A DNA stretch of 64,000 nt from Pseudoips prasinana. Its lineage: Eukaryota > Arthropoda > Insecta > Lepidoptera > Nolidae. The notes beneath the pieces were generated by a model. It was not told where the DNA came from. It did not search any database and was given only the letters and a program-made list of their open reading frames with translations. The position numbers and the translations under genes were made by a program. The stretch covers positions 5,022,001 through 5,086,000 of the forward strand of contig OX621255.1 of assembly GCA_951640165.1 (NCBI GenBank). Direction: 5' to 3'. The first letter of the stretch is position 1; each line of letters starts with the position of its first letter. This document shows positions 52,023 to 63,305 of this stretch, piece by piece.

Positions 52023-52882
52023 GAAAATTTACGAATCGATGTGTAGGTATATATACGAAAATACTAACTTAATAAATAATATGTGAAATACATATTGTAA
52101 TCCGCCATCTTGTAACACATCAGCCATTTTGTAATACTTAATGTACCCATTGCTTTATTTGTAAATAACGTTTTAATTAATGAGATTACCTAAACTACGT
52201 ATGTATAGGTATTATACATAATTTTATCACTTCAAGTGAGATGGTGCACTTAATTGTTAAATTAGATTTACCGCCTGTTTTAATCATGGAGATATGGAAT
52301 AGATACTTTCTCAATAAATTATTGCAAATTTCTTTTTGAAAGTGATTGAGTAGTGCTAAATATATCTGGGGGCATGGTAGTGCCCCCGCCAAGTCGAGCA
52401 ATAAGTAACACTGCCGTAATAATACGGCAGTGTTAAGAAAAGGATAACCTTTTCTGGAACCATTTCGCCGCATTTTCAGGCTTGTGCTGTTTTTAATGAA
52501 TAAATAGTTAAAATGGCACTTTAAATCATATTATCATATTTGATGATTCTTTGCAACACCAACTAAAATCATTTCAATATCATTATATTTCTTACTAATG
52601 TAGTCCGTATGAAAAGGACAGGGGATCTTTAGTTGTATAAATAAGCGACACTGTTGACCAATTACGTGCCCGGTGCGCATAATTATAAGCAATTTTAGTA
52701 GTTAAACAGTTCTATGTAGCCCTGTTCTTTTCTCTTTATTAGAGAGAGATGTCACTATATTTAAATTAGTTTAGTGGTGTAAAAGATAGCAATATTGTGC
52801 TTTATTTAATTAAAATTATCTATGCTGTCAAACAAATCATCTGTCAAAGGTTTGATTTAAAAACTTATTACTAATATTAAAT
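52023..52882. other. Intergenic, no gene seen
   Basis: AT-rich. One 12-bp hairpin AACACTGCCGTA at 52407-52434. Nothing else I can name. Confidence 0.6.
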
Positions 52883-53130
52883 TTCTTGGGAAACTTAACA
52901 TACTGCCATCTGATCCCAAATTAGACAGGGCTTGTTACTATAGCAACCAGATAACTGATAAACTTAATTATATATTCCTAAATAGATACATGTCTATGTA
53001 TTATAGATAAATTACACCCAGACAACAAATAAGCGTGTTCATCACACAAAGATTTGTTCCGCGTGGGAATCGAACCCACGGCCTCAGGCTTAGCAGTAAG
53101 GGTCACAAACCACTAGACCAACAGGTCAGT
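52883..53130 (-). repeat. SINE family C copy
   Basis: GATCCCAAATTAGACAGGGC, TGGGAATCGAACCCACGGCC, AGACCAACAGGTCAGTC head. Confidence 0.75.
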
Positions 53131-53626
53131 CGAATTAATGATTTACACCAAGAAAAATATAGAATAAAAAAAATACATTTGTACTAAAGAATTGGAACGC
53201 GCCAAGATCTAATGTCATCTTCTCACTCAGTGTTAAATCTTTACAGTGTACGAGCGAGATGGATTGAGATTTGGTTCTTTCGCAATTAATTTTATTTTAT
53301 AAGACTTTTTATTTAATCTAAATTTGTTAGTGACGGTTGTCGTATTTTTAATATCAACAAACAAAAGTTGCGACTATTACACAGTTACCATTAGTAACCA
53401 ACTTAATACAAAGTAACTTATAACGAAGTTAACTTATGGCATTTTAGTATTACTCAATCGCTAAACTTAATAACTTATTATAACATGGTAAAACAGGCCT
53501 CTAGCGTAATTTTAGAATAATAATAAAGAACTTTTAATAGCCATATTATTTACAATACTAATGTAATATGAAATATACAATTCTGGTAGGACCACTATTC
53601 AATATACCGATACTGTCCGGAGGAAA

Positions 53627-53815
53627 TTCTCACGCCTGTTTCCCAGAGGGGTAGGCAGAGACAAAGTATTCCATTTAATACGTTGCAAACCTCTTTTGTT
53701 TCGTTTCCTATCATTATTTTCTTCATACATGCTCGCCTTTTAAGGTACTTTGATCTGGCCTTTCTTGAGAACTTTTTGGAGTTAGTCCGAGAACGTTCTG
53801 CGAGGTCTTTCCCTT
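53627..53815 (-). mobile_element. LINE 3'-end fragment
   Basis: CACGCCTGTTTCCCAGAGGG, CATACATGCTCGCCTTTTAA, GAACGTTCTGCGAGGTCTT. Confidence 0.62.
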
Positions 53816-53861
53816 CGAAATTACTATCAAAGAATCAAAACACAAAGTTTATTTGTATATC

Positions 53862-53897
53862 GATTCCGCTAATTGTCAACTGACAATTAGCGGAATC
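53862..53897. repeat. Perfect 17-bp hairpin, 2-base loop
   Basis: GATTCCGCTAATTGTCA followed by AC and its exact complement: nearly a cruciform-type palindrome. Confidence 0.82.
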
Positions 53898-54056
53898 AAC
53901 ACTACAACTTCATCCAGCCGGAATTTGCTCAACCCACCCGCTCGCTAAAAATATGCATTGCAAGAGGGTCAATATAAACAAGCAGGTGATCTGCACCGGT
54001 ATGATACCCGACACTTGTTTCAGTCCTCCACGTAACATTCTCGTGGGATGCTAACT

Positions 54057-54105
54057 CGTCGAATGCTCGAATGCGACCCTAGTGGTCGTATTCGAGTACT
54101 CGACG
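54057..54105. repeat. Imperfect 22-bp hairpin
   Basis: CGTCGAATGCTCGAATGCGA pairs with GGTCGTATTCGAGTACTCGA-containing right arm, a few mismatches. Confidence 0.65.
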
Positions 54106-54169
54106 ATTGCCATGGATGTCCGCAAGTTATCACCTAATGCAAGTACTTATTACACTAGTCAAGAATTAA

Positions 54170-54375
54170 GTCAGAGTTTTTGGCGCCAACGTGGAAAAGA
54201 TGCATCGAGGTAATGTTTCACTATCTAAAACTGGTGTAAATTCGAGATTTTATGTGTAAATATTGTGGATTTTTAGACATAACGTGTCCGAAAACGTACA
54301 CAAATGGAAGCAGGAGCCGTATTGCCGTCAATTGTGAGTTTCCGTTTTGATTCAGAAACTCCATAGAAAACGCTA
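54170..54375 (+). repeat. Dispersed repeat H, copy 3
   Basis: TTTTTGGCGCCAACGTGGAA, GTGGATTTTTAGACATAACG, GTATTGCCGTCAATTGTGAG, CTCCATAGAAA. Confidence 0.72.
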
Positions 54376-57039
54376 ATTCCATACTGAAACGATTATTTAA
54401 TACGACTGAAGGATTTAATGTCTTGACTCAAATGAAAAAATAAAGGATGAAGGCATTTTATTTACATAATTATGCTGCAACAGCTTAGTTTATAACAAGC
54501 TTAATTTATAAATGGAATTGCTTTAGTTTTTCTCCGGACACTCGGTATTTTCAGCAAAGACAACATTGAATTGAACTTGATCTGGTGGAATTATTAGCAT
54601 AATTTGTGTGTAGTATAATTCACGAATATTAGTAAAATATCACGTAATTTTATTGAAGATTATATTTTGAATTGTTTTGCAATAATAATGTAAGTGGTAC
54701 TTAACCGTGTGCCTTAAAAGTACCTGGCCTTTTAAAGTGCCTTTATTATAATGTCAATTTAATCTATAGCATAATAATTATTACTTTTACATTATAAGTA
54801 TATATAATGCAAATGAAAATAATAATATTGTCATTAAATTTGTTTACAGTTTTTCACTTATAATAAAATAAATGTTACCTATATGGTAGCGAAAACCGCC
54901 AAGTTGAACGAATAATATAAAAACGTTTCTACAGATTTTATTGGAGCTCTCTGTAAAGTTAATTTCCTTCTAAATACACACACAAAGAGTATAAAACATT
55001 ACAGTGAGTAATTATTATGAACATGCTCAAGTATATAAAAATATCTAAGTATATTGCTCATTTAACAATAGTATTTTATTTATTTTATGACATTTTAAAT
55101 TTGATTATGATTTGCAGTCGTTTTATTTTGTCTTACTTAGAAAATTCCATTAAATGTAATGTACTTAGAGTCATTGTGTTAACCTTGTTATTCTATGAGC
55201 TGCTTTTAATTAAATAAATAAAAGATAGGGCGTTGTGGCAATATCCCCGCCGTGTTTATATTTCACATATGTTATATTCTAAACAATTTTCTATTATGTT
55301 TAGTTCACAATGCAATAGAGTAAGGCAACATTAATAATTACTGATCCAATATCAGTTTATGTAAATACTTTCAAATAAAATTATACAATAAATTTTATAC
55401 AAGTATAAATTTGTCACTGAATTTTAAATAACTTAAACCGTCAGCACTCGATGTTATTTTACTTAATTTATTTTTAAGACTGAACTAATTATTGAATTAA
55501 ATGATGTGGATTTTATTTTGCGCTTTGCCCATATTATAATGTTGTATTCCAAACATTTTTAACAGTCGTTTTATATGTATTTCTGCACAAAGAGTTATGG
55601 CGAGTATAACTTCTTAGTCATTCCAATTGTCTTATTATTTTTGGGATTTATTTTATAACGAAAGACTTTTTTGATATATTGTACATTTGATTTAATAAGT
55701 ACCTTTAAAATTATACTTAGTAAATTCTTCTAATTATAAAAAAAAATAGTTATAATATGAAAATATGCCAATTTAAATAATACTGTTAATAACTCTATTA
55801 ACTTACAACCTATTCGGTCTGCTCAGAAAGTCGTTCACTCTACAAAAACATTCTCATTTTTAAAATTTTAAAAATATCCGAATGTATTGCCAGAGAACCA
55901 TGCCTAGTAGAACCAACTACCAATCAATCTCAAAAATTTATAAACTTGGCGATATTTTTGTTTTGTAATAAAATAAATCCCAATTAAATACGTACCTACT
56001 TAACATTATTATGTATGATAATATTTTACAATATAACTAATCCATCGTTATATTTAGTGCAAGTGTACTTAATAAACATTTCATAAGTACTTAACTACCT
56101 ACTTAAGTAATCGTAATGTATAAGATCTTAATAGTGACTAGAAATATAAATCATTAATAATGTTTATGGAATTAATAAATAAAGAATGAGTTTAAACTGT
56201 ATGAGTTATTTTTATTTTGGTAAATACAAAGCTGTCCTGAATGTGAAAGAAAGAAAGATTATGATCATGAGTACCATAACCGGATCATATTTGAAGAAGA
56301 AACTGAAACTAGAACCGATCTTTCAAACTTGAGTAGCTAATCAACCAATTAGTTTTACGGAATAGCTTCACAAGTAGGTAAGCATGGTTCTCGGAACAGC
56401 TTTTTCCAATCAGGGGCCAATCTAAACTGGGGCCTTAGGCATACTTGTAACTATGACTAAGGCCCCAGTTTAGAAATAGAATAGAATAGAAAATTTAGTT
56501 TTCAAGTAGATATGACTCATATATGTTAGTAGGACTTACAGCTATGTTAGTAACATACCTACATTATTATAACCATGCAACCGTCATCCCTGCTACAAGC
56601 CACGGGAGACGGCACAGCAACGACTTATGTAGGCGCAGTCCAACCTACTTGCAATCATGTTTAGGATACTGTTAGAGCTGGTCCGCACCCTATGTACCAG
56701 AGAACCGCATCTTTTACGCATTGTTGTATAAAAACAATCTACATGTGCGAAGATTCCCGACGCACTACAGAAACGAGGCAGCCCTACCAGCACCCTAAAC
56801 GCATTGTTGTATTGTACGCGTAGAGCGTTGTTGGATCGTTGAGTATATCCAGCCCACTAGCTGCAGGTGTAAAAGTATGTACAGTAGGCTCGAAAGACAT
56901 GTATCGGAGAGCACTTATTTAGTTGTATCACGGTAGCCAAAGAGATAGGCCTATAGTTATTGCTATCCGCAAGGTCACCTGTTTTATTTTTAGGTATCGG
57001 AATAATGAATAATGATACACCTAATTACACAAGTTATTA
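54376..57039. other. Intergenic AT-rich stretch, no gene seen
   Basis: Very AT-rich to about 56200. A 17-bp perfect hairpin CTAAACTGGGGCCTTAG sits at 56422-56473. 56560-56880 is more GC-rich and reads like an old repeat, unrecognised. ORFs here are short and compositionally random. Confidence 0.55.
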
Positions 57040-57270
57040 ATTAAATAAATAAATATCTTGGAACAACTAACAGGGTTGGGATCAGATGGCACTGCCATCT
57101 GATCCCAAACTAGGCAAAGCTTGTATTATGGCAACCAGATGACTACTATAAATCCAGACATAGAACAAATTATCGTGCTCATCACGCAACGATTCGTCCT
57201 GGGAATCGAACCCACTACCTCTGCCTTACCAGTCAGGGTCTCTAACCACTAGTCCAGCTGGCCAGTCAGG
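57040..57270 (-). repeat. SINE family C with small internal palindrome
   Basis: GATCCCAAACTAGGCAAAGC, TGGGAATCGAACCCACTACC. At about 57075-57107 TTGGGATCAGATGGCA is mirrored by its complement around one base. Confidence 0.72.
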
Positions 57271-57362
57271 CAAAACCAGGTACAGTAAGTTCTAACAAAT
57301 GAAAACAGCATGTATAAACGGCAACATTTATACATGTTGGTTTCTGTATATATTATTATACG

Positions 57363-57575
57363 TATTTTATTTATTTATTTAAACTTTAGTACAGTGAGAA
57401 TGTACATAGGCGGACTTAATGCCAAAGGCATTTTCGACCAGTCAACCTTAGGGTAGTGCAGAGAGATCGTGGCAGGTGTATTTGGGTTACATAAAATGTA
57501 TTTTTACTTATTATTCGTATAATTAAACTTAATAATTACGAACATTTTATATAATAGATACTATACAATAAATAC
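57363..57575 (-). repeat. LINE 3' UTR, distal part
   Basis: TTTATTTATTTATTTAAAC (reverse of an A-rich tail), GGCGGACTTAATGCCAAAGG. Continues the LINE whose ORF lies at 59455-61245 beyond the inserted pogo-like element. Confidence 0.6.
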
Positions 57576-58096
57576 TAGGGTCAGATGTCCAACAATGAAA
57601 CAGTGGTACACAATAAAACACTGTAATATTTCTAAAACGCTGCCTTACCAGATTGTGAATTATATCGCGTAAGGACACTCTCGAGAACCCCCCGCCCCAC
57701 CCCAGTTTGGGACAGGACCACGTGGGAGAAGACGTGTCGGTGGAGCATTTATCAGATTTTTGACAAAAATGTAAGTATTTTCGGAATTCTTTAAAGATTT
57801 TCCATTAAAATATGGTTGATAAATTCATATTTTTCAAGATTACATAGTATTAAACATATTTCGTAGATTAAGTGAAATAGATTATTTGTTAAAAATGTTG
57901 CAATTTTGGGGTTTTTTTTTTGAGGTTAGTAAAATAAACCCTATGTAGTCAACAATGACACAATTGCACTATGGACACAATGAAACACTGTTTCATTGTG
58001 TACTATCTTGTTTCATTGTGTACCATATACCTAACAATGAATTATTTTTATAGCTAGAAATTAATCTTAACATTTGATATTTGTTTATCATTTAAC

Positions 58097-58435
58097 ATGG
58101 AGCGAACTAAATCTCTAAAAAGAAAGAAAGGCGATCATTTAGGGGAAAATATGCTTCGAGCTATTCTAATGCACAGAAACGAATAGAGCTTGGGAAAAGC
58201 TGCACAAGAGAGCAATGTGTATTATCCTACGCTTTTCCGAGATATACAGAAATATAAGAATATAGATGATGCATCTTTACCAGTTCTAAGATTTACCCCT
58301 AACTACGAAGTTAATAGAACGTTTACAATCGAACAAGAAACGGAATTGAAAGAATATATCCAAGAATGTGCGTTAAAATTTTACGGATTTGGCTCCACAG
58401 ATATGCGCCTAATGCTTAACAAATGGCAAAAGTAA
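58097..58435 (+). pseudogene. Pogo-family transposase, N-terminal part
   Basis: ATG at 58097 opens MERTKSLKRKKGDHLGENML, one in-frame TAG at 58184-58186, then GKAAQESNVYYPTLFRDIQK, LRFTPNYEVNRTFTIEQETE, FYGFGSTDMRLM and a TAA. The helix-turn-helix plus NYEVNRxFT...E.EL..Y pattern is typical of pogo/Tigger and jerky-like N-termini. Family length is around 500 residues, so this is a fragment. The stop and the truncation mean no functional protein. Confidence 0.68.
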
Positions 58436-58501
58436 ATAATTTTAAATGTCCTGCTAGTTGTAAAAAATACCAAATGGCAGGTGTTGAATGACTTCGGTTA
58501 T

Positions 58502-58576
58502 ACAAATTAGGGCATCCAGAATTGACACTGAAGAATTCAGGCTTCTTCAGTGTCAATTCTGGATGCCCTAATTTGT
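58502..58576. repeat. Perfect 32-bp hairpin inside the transposase relic
   Basis: Arms 58502-58533 and 58545-58576 are exact complements with an 11-base loop; the right arm directly precedes the resumed transposase reading frame. Confidence 0.9.
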
Positions 58577-58740
58577 GCATGCAGCATAGCGCGTGCCACG
58601 GCTTTCAATAAAGAAACTGTCACGTCTTTCTTTGTAAACCTGAAAATGTCACGGAGCGTCATCCTTCTTTTGGTAACGGCTGTAGAATCTACAACTTAGA
58701 CGAAACTGCTACAACAACCGTTCAAAAGCCATAATCATCG
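58575..58740 (+). pseudogene. Pogo-family transposase, start of catalytic domain
   Basis: After the hairpin, one frame reads ARATAFNKETVTSFFVNL and a second frame reads RHPSFGNGCRIYNLDETATT then TVQKP. The IYNLDET motif carries the first catalytic Asp of the pogo DDE domain. A frameshift separates the two parts and the rest of the domain is absent. Confidence 0.62.
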
Positions 58741-58875
58741 TTTTTACCTATTATAGGTAACCTGAAGAGTCTGAATAAAGTGAAATTAGTAATAAAACCT
58801 TTTTGATTGAACTCGAGCATTTCTTATCATTCACCTATTCCATAAAATTCACGAAATATGAGACAAACACTTTAT

Positions 58876-59370
58876 TATTATGTATCATTGTTGTATTTGT
58901 GGTGTTTCATTGTATACACCACTGTGGAAACCATGAAACATTTCTAATTTCTTCGTTTATATTTTTATGCTGACTGATTACACATTAAGTATAAAAACCA
59001 TAAATGACGTCCGTCACCTACCCAATAAAATTCCCTATACACCATCAAAAAATTAGACTTCTATCTGTAAAAACTAAAGGTGTACGAGACATTGAATTGT
59101 TAATGTTTCATTGTTAAACACGCTATAAATATTATGTTTCATTGTTGAATTTGTGGTGTTTCATTGTGAACACCACTGTGGACACAATGAAACATTTGCT
59201 ATTTATTTGTTTTTATTTTTTTGCTGATCGTTTACACATAAATTTAAAAAACCATAAATGATATCCGATACCCAATAAAATTGCCTATATACCTGTAAAA
59301 AAATTAGACTTCTATCTGTAAAAACAAAAGGTGTATGAGACTTTGAATTTTTAGTGTTTCATTGTTGAAC
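58876..59370 (+). repeat. Tandem duplication in the pogo-like element
   Basis: Two units about 251 bp apart share GTGGTGTTTCATTGT, ACCACTGTGGA, ATAAATGA, CCAATAAAATT, AATTAGACTTCTATCTGTAA and a final GTTTCATTGTT(A/G)AACAC. Confidence 0.82.
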
Positions 59371-59454
59371 ACATGACCCTATATGATTTTAATCAAATGA
59401 ATACTATACTATAACATACTATACAATAATAAATATAATTATTGACGAGACATT

Positions 59455-61245
59455 TCTGTGTGTAGTTTCTTAGAAATATACTCACGAACTTTCTTTTACA
59501 CGCGAAGCGAGTCTTAGCTACCCTGATTCCTTCAGGAAGTTCATTCCAAAGAAGTATAGATTGTACAAAAAAAGAGCAGTGAATGAAGTCAGAGCTATGA
59601 GGTGGACATCGTAAAAGACGATTATGACTAGAGCGGAGAATGATTAGCAGAAAGGTATTGAAAGTGAGGCGTTAAATAAGAAGGAACGGTAGGAGAGTCC
59701 AGTATGGAGAAAAGTGTGGTGGACGCCCTCAAATTTCTTCGCTGGCGAATGGGCAACCAGTTAAACTGGGCATGGTAAGCAGATACATGATCATACTTAT
59801 GTAGATTGAAAACGAATCGAATACAGTTATTTACCTTCATATACCTTCCTTTCATCATCATCCTTTATATACCTTCCTATGTACTCGTACTAACCTTGTA
59901 ATACGGCATACGTGAACGGCTCGCCGGTACCCAGATAAACCCGGTGAGGTTTTCGTGGTACGGCATGCAATATTGTATAAATCTAATATAAGTTTATTGA
60001 AAATAAAAAAACCTAAAAAAAAAAGAAGTTGGTCAAGTTTGTTAAGAAGATCTGCATTCAGGTCAAAGTATAGCACACATCACCATAGTCGACAGTGGGA
60101 AATATTAGAGACTGCACAAGCATTACTTTTGTTCTGGATGGAAGGAAATTTCTAAGCTTATAAAATGACCGCAGAATCCCAGTAATTCTCTGGCCGATCC
60201 CAGTAATGTGGCTTTGCCAGTTTAGGTTGTTGTCAATTACCAGTCCGAGATCTTTGACTTTTTGGCTAATGGGGATATGAGAGTTGTCAATAATAATAGG
60301 CGGCAAACTGCCAACATCTACTTGCCCTTGAACTACCCACTATGATTGCTTGGCACTTTGATGGGTTGACAGTTAAGCCAAAACTATATGACGAGGTTTT
60401 TAAAAATTCTAAGTCTAGATTTATCTTATTAATCGCCTCTGGCAAACTATTGACACTCGCCTGGGCGTACAGTTGCAGGTCGTCAGCATAAAGATGATAC
60501 ACACTCTGAAGATCACGAGTTAAAAGGTTTATAAATACTAAAAACAAGAGAAGTGAGAGAATACCGCCTTGAGGGATACCAGTTTCTAAGTTGCACCAAT
60601 TTGATGACGCTTCACCATCGCGAACTGACTACTGGCGTTCTCGAAGATAAGAGGAAAACCACTCCAGCGCTTCATCAGAGATCATAAGATGGGAGAGGAT
60701 GGATAAGAGGATATCGGGACTGACGGTATTAAAAGCATTTGAAAAGTCGATCAACACCAGCACAGTGAGGTTGGTCGCCTCCATGCCGGCTCTAATATCG
60801 CCAGTCACTTTAAGGAGCGCGGTGGTGGTACTGTGTCCTGATCGGAATCCGGATTGTAACGGGCTTATCAGCTTATTGGCAAGCCAAAACGAGATAGTTG
60901 CTTGTGGACACAGGACTCAAGCACTTTAGACAGGAAAGGAAGGATGGAGATAGGACGACAATGACTAGGAAGGGTCGGATTTGAAATCTTGGGAAGTGGA
61001 CGAACATGAGCATAGCGCCATATGGAAGGGAAAAGTCCGGAATCAAGGGAATAATTTATTATATGGGAAATTGCAGGCAACACTTGGTCAAGGATTGGTA
61101 ATATCATGCGTCGGCTAATTTTATCGTAGCCAACTACATTGGATTTAATGGACAGGATAATCTTTTTAATCTCATTTGAATCGACTGGGAGAAAGTGAAA
61201 AGGATTAATGTTAGGACGCGTTAGACCATTTAGAAAGAATAGGTA
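59455..61245 (-). pseudogene. Jockey/CR1-like LINE reverse transcriptase, broken
   Basis: Minus strand, in order: SNVVGYDKISRRMILPILD and HVRPLPKISNPTLPSHCRPI (fingers), QSGFRSGHSTTTALLKVTGD, VLIDFSNAFNTVSPDIL (motif A region), GIPQGGILS (motif B region), HLYADDLQLYAQ (YADD catalytic motif), FGLTVNPSKCQ, KVKDLGLVIDNNLNWQSHI (thumb), and a C-terminal LLWNELPEGIR. Stops (one near 60627) and frame changes (near 60930, 60560, 60300 and 60060) break it into pieces. 5' truncated: no endonuclease domain. Confidence 0.85.
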
Positions 61246-61350
61246 TCTCCATTAAAAGTCAAGCAATGGCTGAATGGCTGTTTTTATATGCAAAAAATAG
61301 TGTCCTAAAACCTAATAATGGCATGACAGTACAACAAAAAAAATTAAACA

Positions 61351-61948
61351 CCTTTTTAGGGTTCGGTAGCCAAATGGCAAAAAACGGAACCCTTATAAAT
61401 TCGTCATGTCTGTCTGTCCGTCCGTATGTCACAGCCACTTTTTTCCGAAACTATAAGAGCTGTACTGCTGAAACTTGATAAGTAGGTGTATTCTGTGAAC
61501 CGCATTAAGATTTTTACACAAAAATAGAAAAAGACCAAAAATTTTGCGGGGTCGCCATACATAGAACTGAAACTCAAAAAAAATTTTTTCATCGCACCCA
61601 TACATGTGGAGTGTCCATGGAAAGGTCAAAAATCATATTGAGGTTTCTTATATCATTTTTGTCTAAACTGAATAGTTTGCGCGAGAGACACTTCCAAAGT
61701 GGTAAAATGAGTGTCCCCCCCCCCCCCCCCCCGTAACTTCTAAAATAAGAGAATGATAAAACTAAAAAAAATATATGATGTACATTACCATAGAAACTAA
61801 CAACGAAAATTGCTTGAACGAGATCTAGCAAGTAGTTTTTTTTAATACGTTGTAAACCGCAATTTGCTTTCATTTAATCAACTGAAATACTTGCTGCTAT
61901 GGAACCCTTCATGAGCGAGTCCGACTCGCACTTGGCCGGTTTTTTTTC
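61351..61948 (-). repeat. GGCCAAGTGCGAGTCGG repeat, long form
   Basis: Reverse orientation: TTTTTAGGGTTCGGTAGCCA start and GACTCGCACTTGGCCGGTTT end. Contains an 18-base C run (61715-61732). Confidence 0.75.
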
Positions 61949-62223
61949 ATGTATTGAGTTATGTCCGAGCTCGTAGAGCAAAACTTTATTTCTTTATGGA
62001 CCTTCAAAAGAAGATAGAAATACTACAATGTCCTCATTAAAAATATTACCAATATTTTTCCAGTGTGCTCCTCCAATTAAATTATAGGCAGCCACAGCAT
62101 TATTTAATACCTACGTTAACAGTTTTGAATATACCTGGTATAATCAATCGAATAATAATATCCTGGGACATTATTTACACACGGTCATCTCATCCCAAAC
62201 TAAGCAGAGCTTGTACTATGGAA

Positions 62224-62666
62224 TAATAATAATAATGTCCTCCTAGCCGAATTTCGGCCACGGCGGCCAGTGTCAACAGAGATTAGCCATCTGCGCGGGA
62301 CATATTATTGTGCTCAAGTGTGTGCGCAAACACAGGTGCACTTTCTATTCCATCACTCTCATGATCCGATGGGACGCCTAGCGACATGACCGGAAAGAGG
62401 TCAGGCACGGGACCGACGGCTTTACGAGCTCTCCGAGGCACGGGGGTATAATTGAGCCTCTTGGGAGACAGGCCCTTGGGAGACAGGGTGTATGTATTAT
62501 GTACATAATACATACACCCTGTCGCCAACTCCCAGACTTCGGGCTGATGCTGAGAATTTTTTCTTTTTACAGAAAAGTCCCAAAATCACTTTTGGCCCGA
62601 CCCGGGTTTGAACCCAGGACCTCGTTATCTGCGGTTGAACACGCTACCGCTAGGCCAACGAGGCAG
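62224..62666 (-). repeat. SINE family B, nested
   Basis: (AAT)n end, CGGCCACGGCGGCCAGTG, ATCCGATGGGACGCCTAGCG, GACCCGGGTTTGAACCCAGG, ACGAGGCAGT head. Flanked by the 12-bp duplication TGTACTATGGAA (62212-62223 and 62667-62678). Confidence 0.88.
62482..62523. repeat. 42-bp perfect palindrome inside SINE B
   Basis: GACAGGGTGTATGTATTATG followed by its own complement around GTAC; the sequence just before repeats CTTGGGAGACAGG twice. Confidence 0.88.
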
Positions 62667-62876
62667 TGTACTATGGAAACTAGATAACTGATATACTACA
62701 TAGGTACATTACCTACTTTTCTTTTGTAAACAAATACTTGTATAGATAATACAATATCAAGAACAGTATCGAATACAGTTAATGCTTATGATGTTAGCAA
62801 TTTAGCCCTGCGAGGTTGTTGGTGTTTTACAAATAGACCTGTAGGACCCAAGATCCACCGCACCGCATAACCCTAT

Positions 62877-62958
62877 CATCATCATCATATCAGCCGAAAG
62901 ACGTCCACTGCTGGACAAAGGCCTCCCCCAAAGATCTCCACAATTGCCGGTCTTGCGC
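62877..62958 (-). repeat. Family F tail
   Basis: CATCATCATATCAGCCGAAA, GTCCACTGCTGGACAAAGG, CACAATTGCCGGTCTTGCGC. Confidence 0.7.
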
Positions 62959-63049
62959 AAATAATCCTATCAATCTGATACAATGTCTGGATGTTTGAAA
63001 AAAAATTGGACGTATTTGACCGAAATATCAATATAATATGATAATATCT

Positions 63050-63290
63050 ATAATATAATATCTGGGGACAATGTCACACAGATCATCCTAGCCCCAAACT
63101 AAGCAAAGCTTGCACTATGGGTACCAGGCGACGATATACATACTTATATAGATAGATACTTAAATACATAGAAAACATCCATGACTCCGAAACAAATATT
63201 CGTGCTCATCACACAAATATTTGCACTTACCGAACCCAGGACCACCAGCTTCGTAGGCAGGAACACTACCAACTAGGTTATGGTGACCTT
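63050..63290 (-). repeat. SINE family A with B-box deletion
   Basis: AATATCTGGGGACAATGTCA, CCCCAAACTAAGCAAAGC; CACTTACCGAACCCAGGACC lacks the GGGATTC present in other copies. Confidence 0.78.
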
Positions 63291-63305
63291 CATGTCATCG
63301 ATGGA

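Larger units (their letters stand above)
57578..59379 (+). mobile_element. Pogo/Tigger-like DNA transposon, degenerate
   Basis: 1,802 bp bounded by inverted ends GGGTCAGATGTCCAACAATG (left) and CATTGTTGAACACATGACCC (right), with TA on each side (57576-57577, 59380-59381). The interior carries a broken transposase (58097-58740), a 32-bp hairpin and about ten copies of TTTCATTG/CAATGAAA. Pogo-type elements use TA targets, which agrees. Confidence 0.72.
62155..62750 (-). repeat. SINE family D split by SINE B
   Basis: ATAATATCCTGGGACATTAT and ATCCCAAACTAAGCAGAGCT before 62223; resumes at 62667 with AAACTAGATAACTGATATAC. Head end lost near 62750. Confidence 0.78.

Noticed and set aside
60699..60929. 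Plus-strand ORF in the LINE region
   Set aside because: Antisense shadow of the reverse transcriptase motif A/B region.
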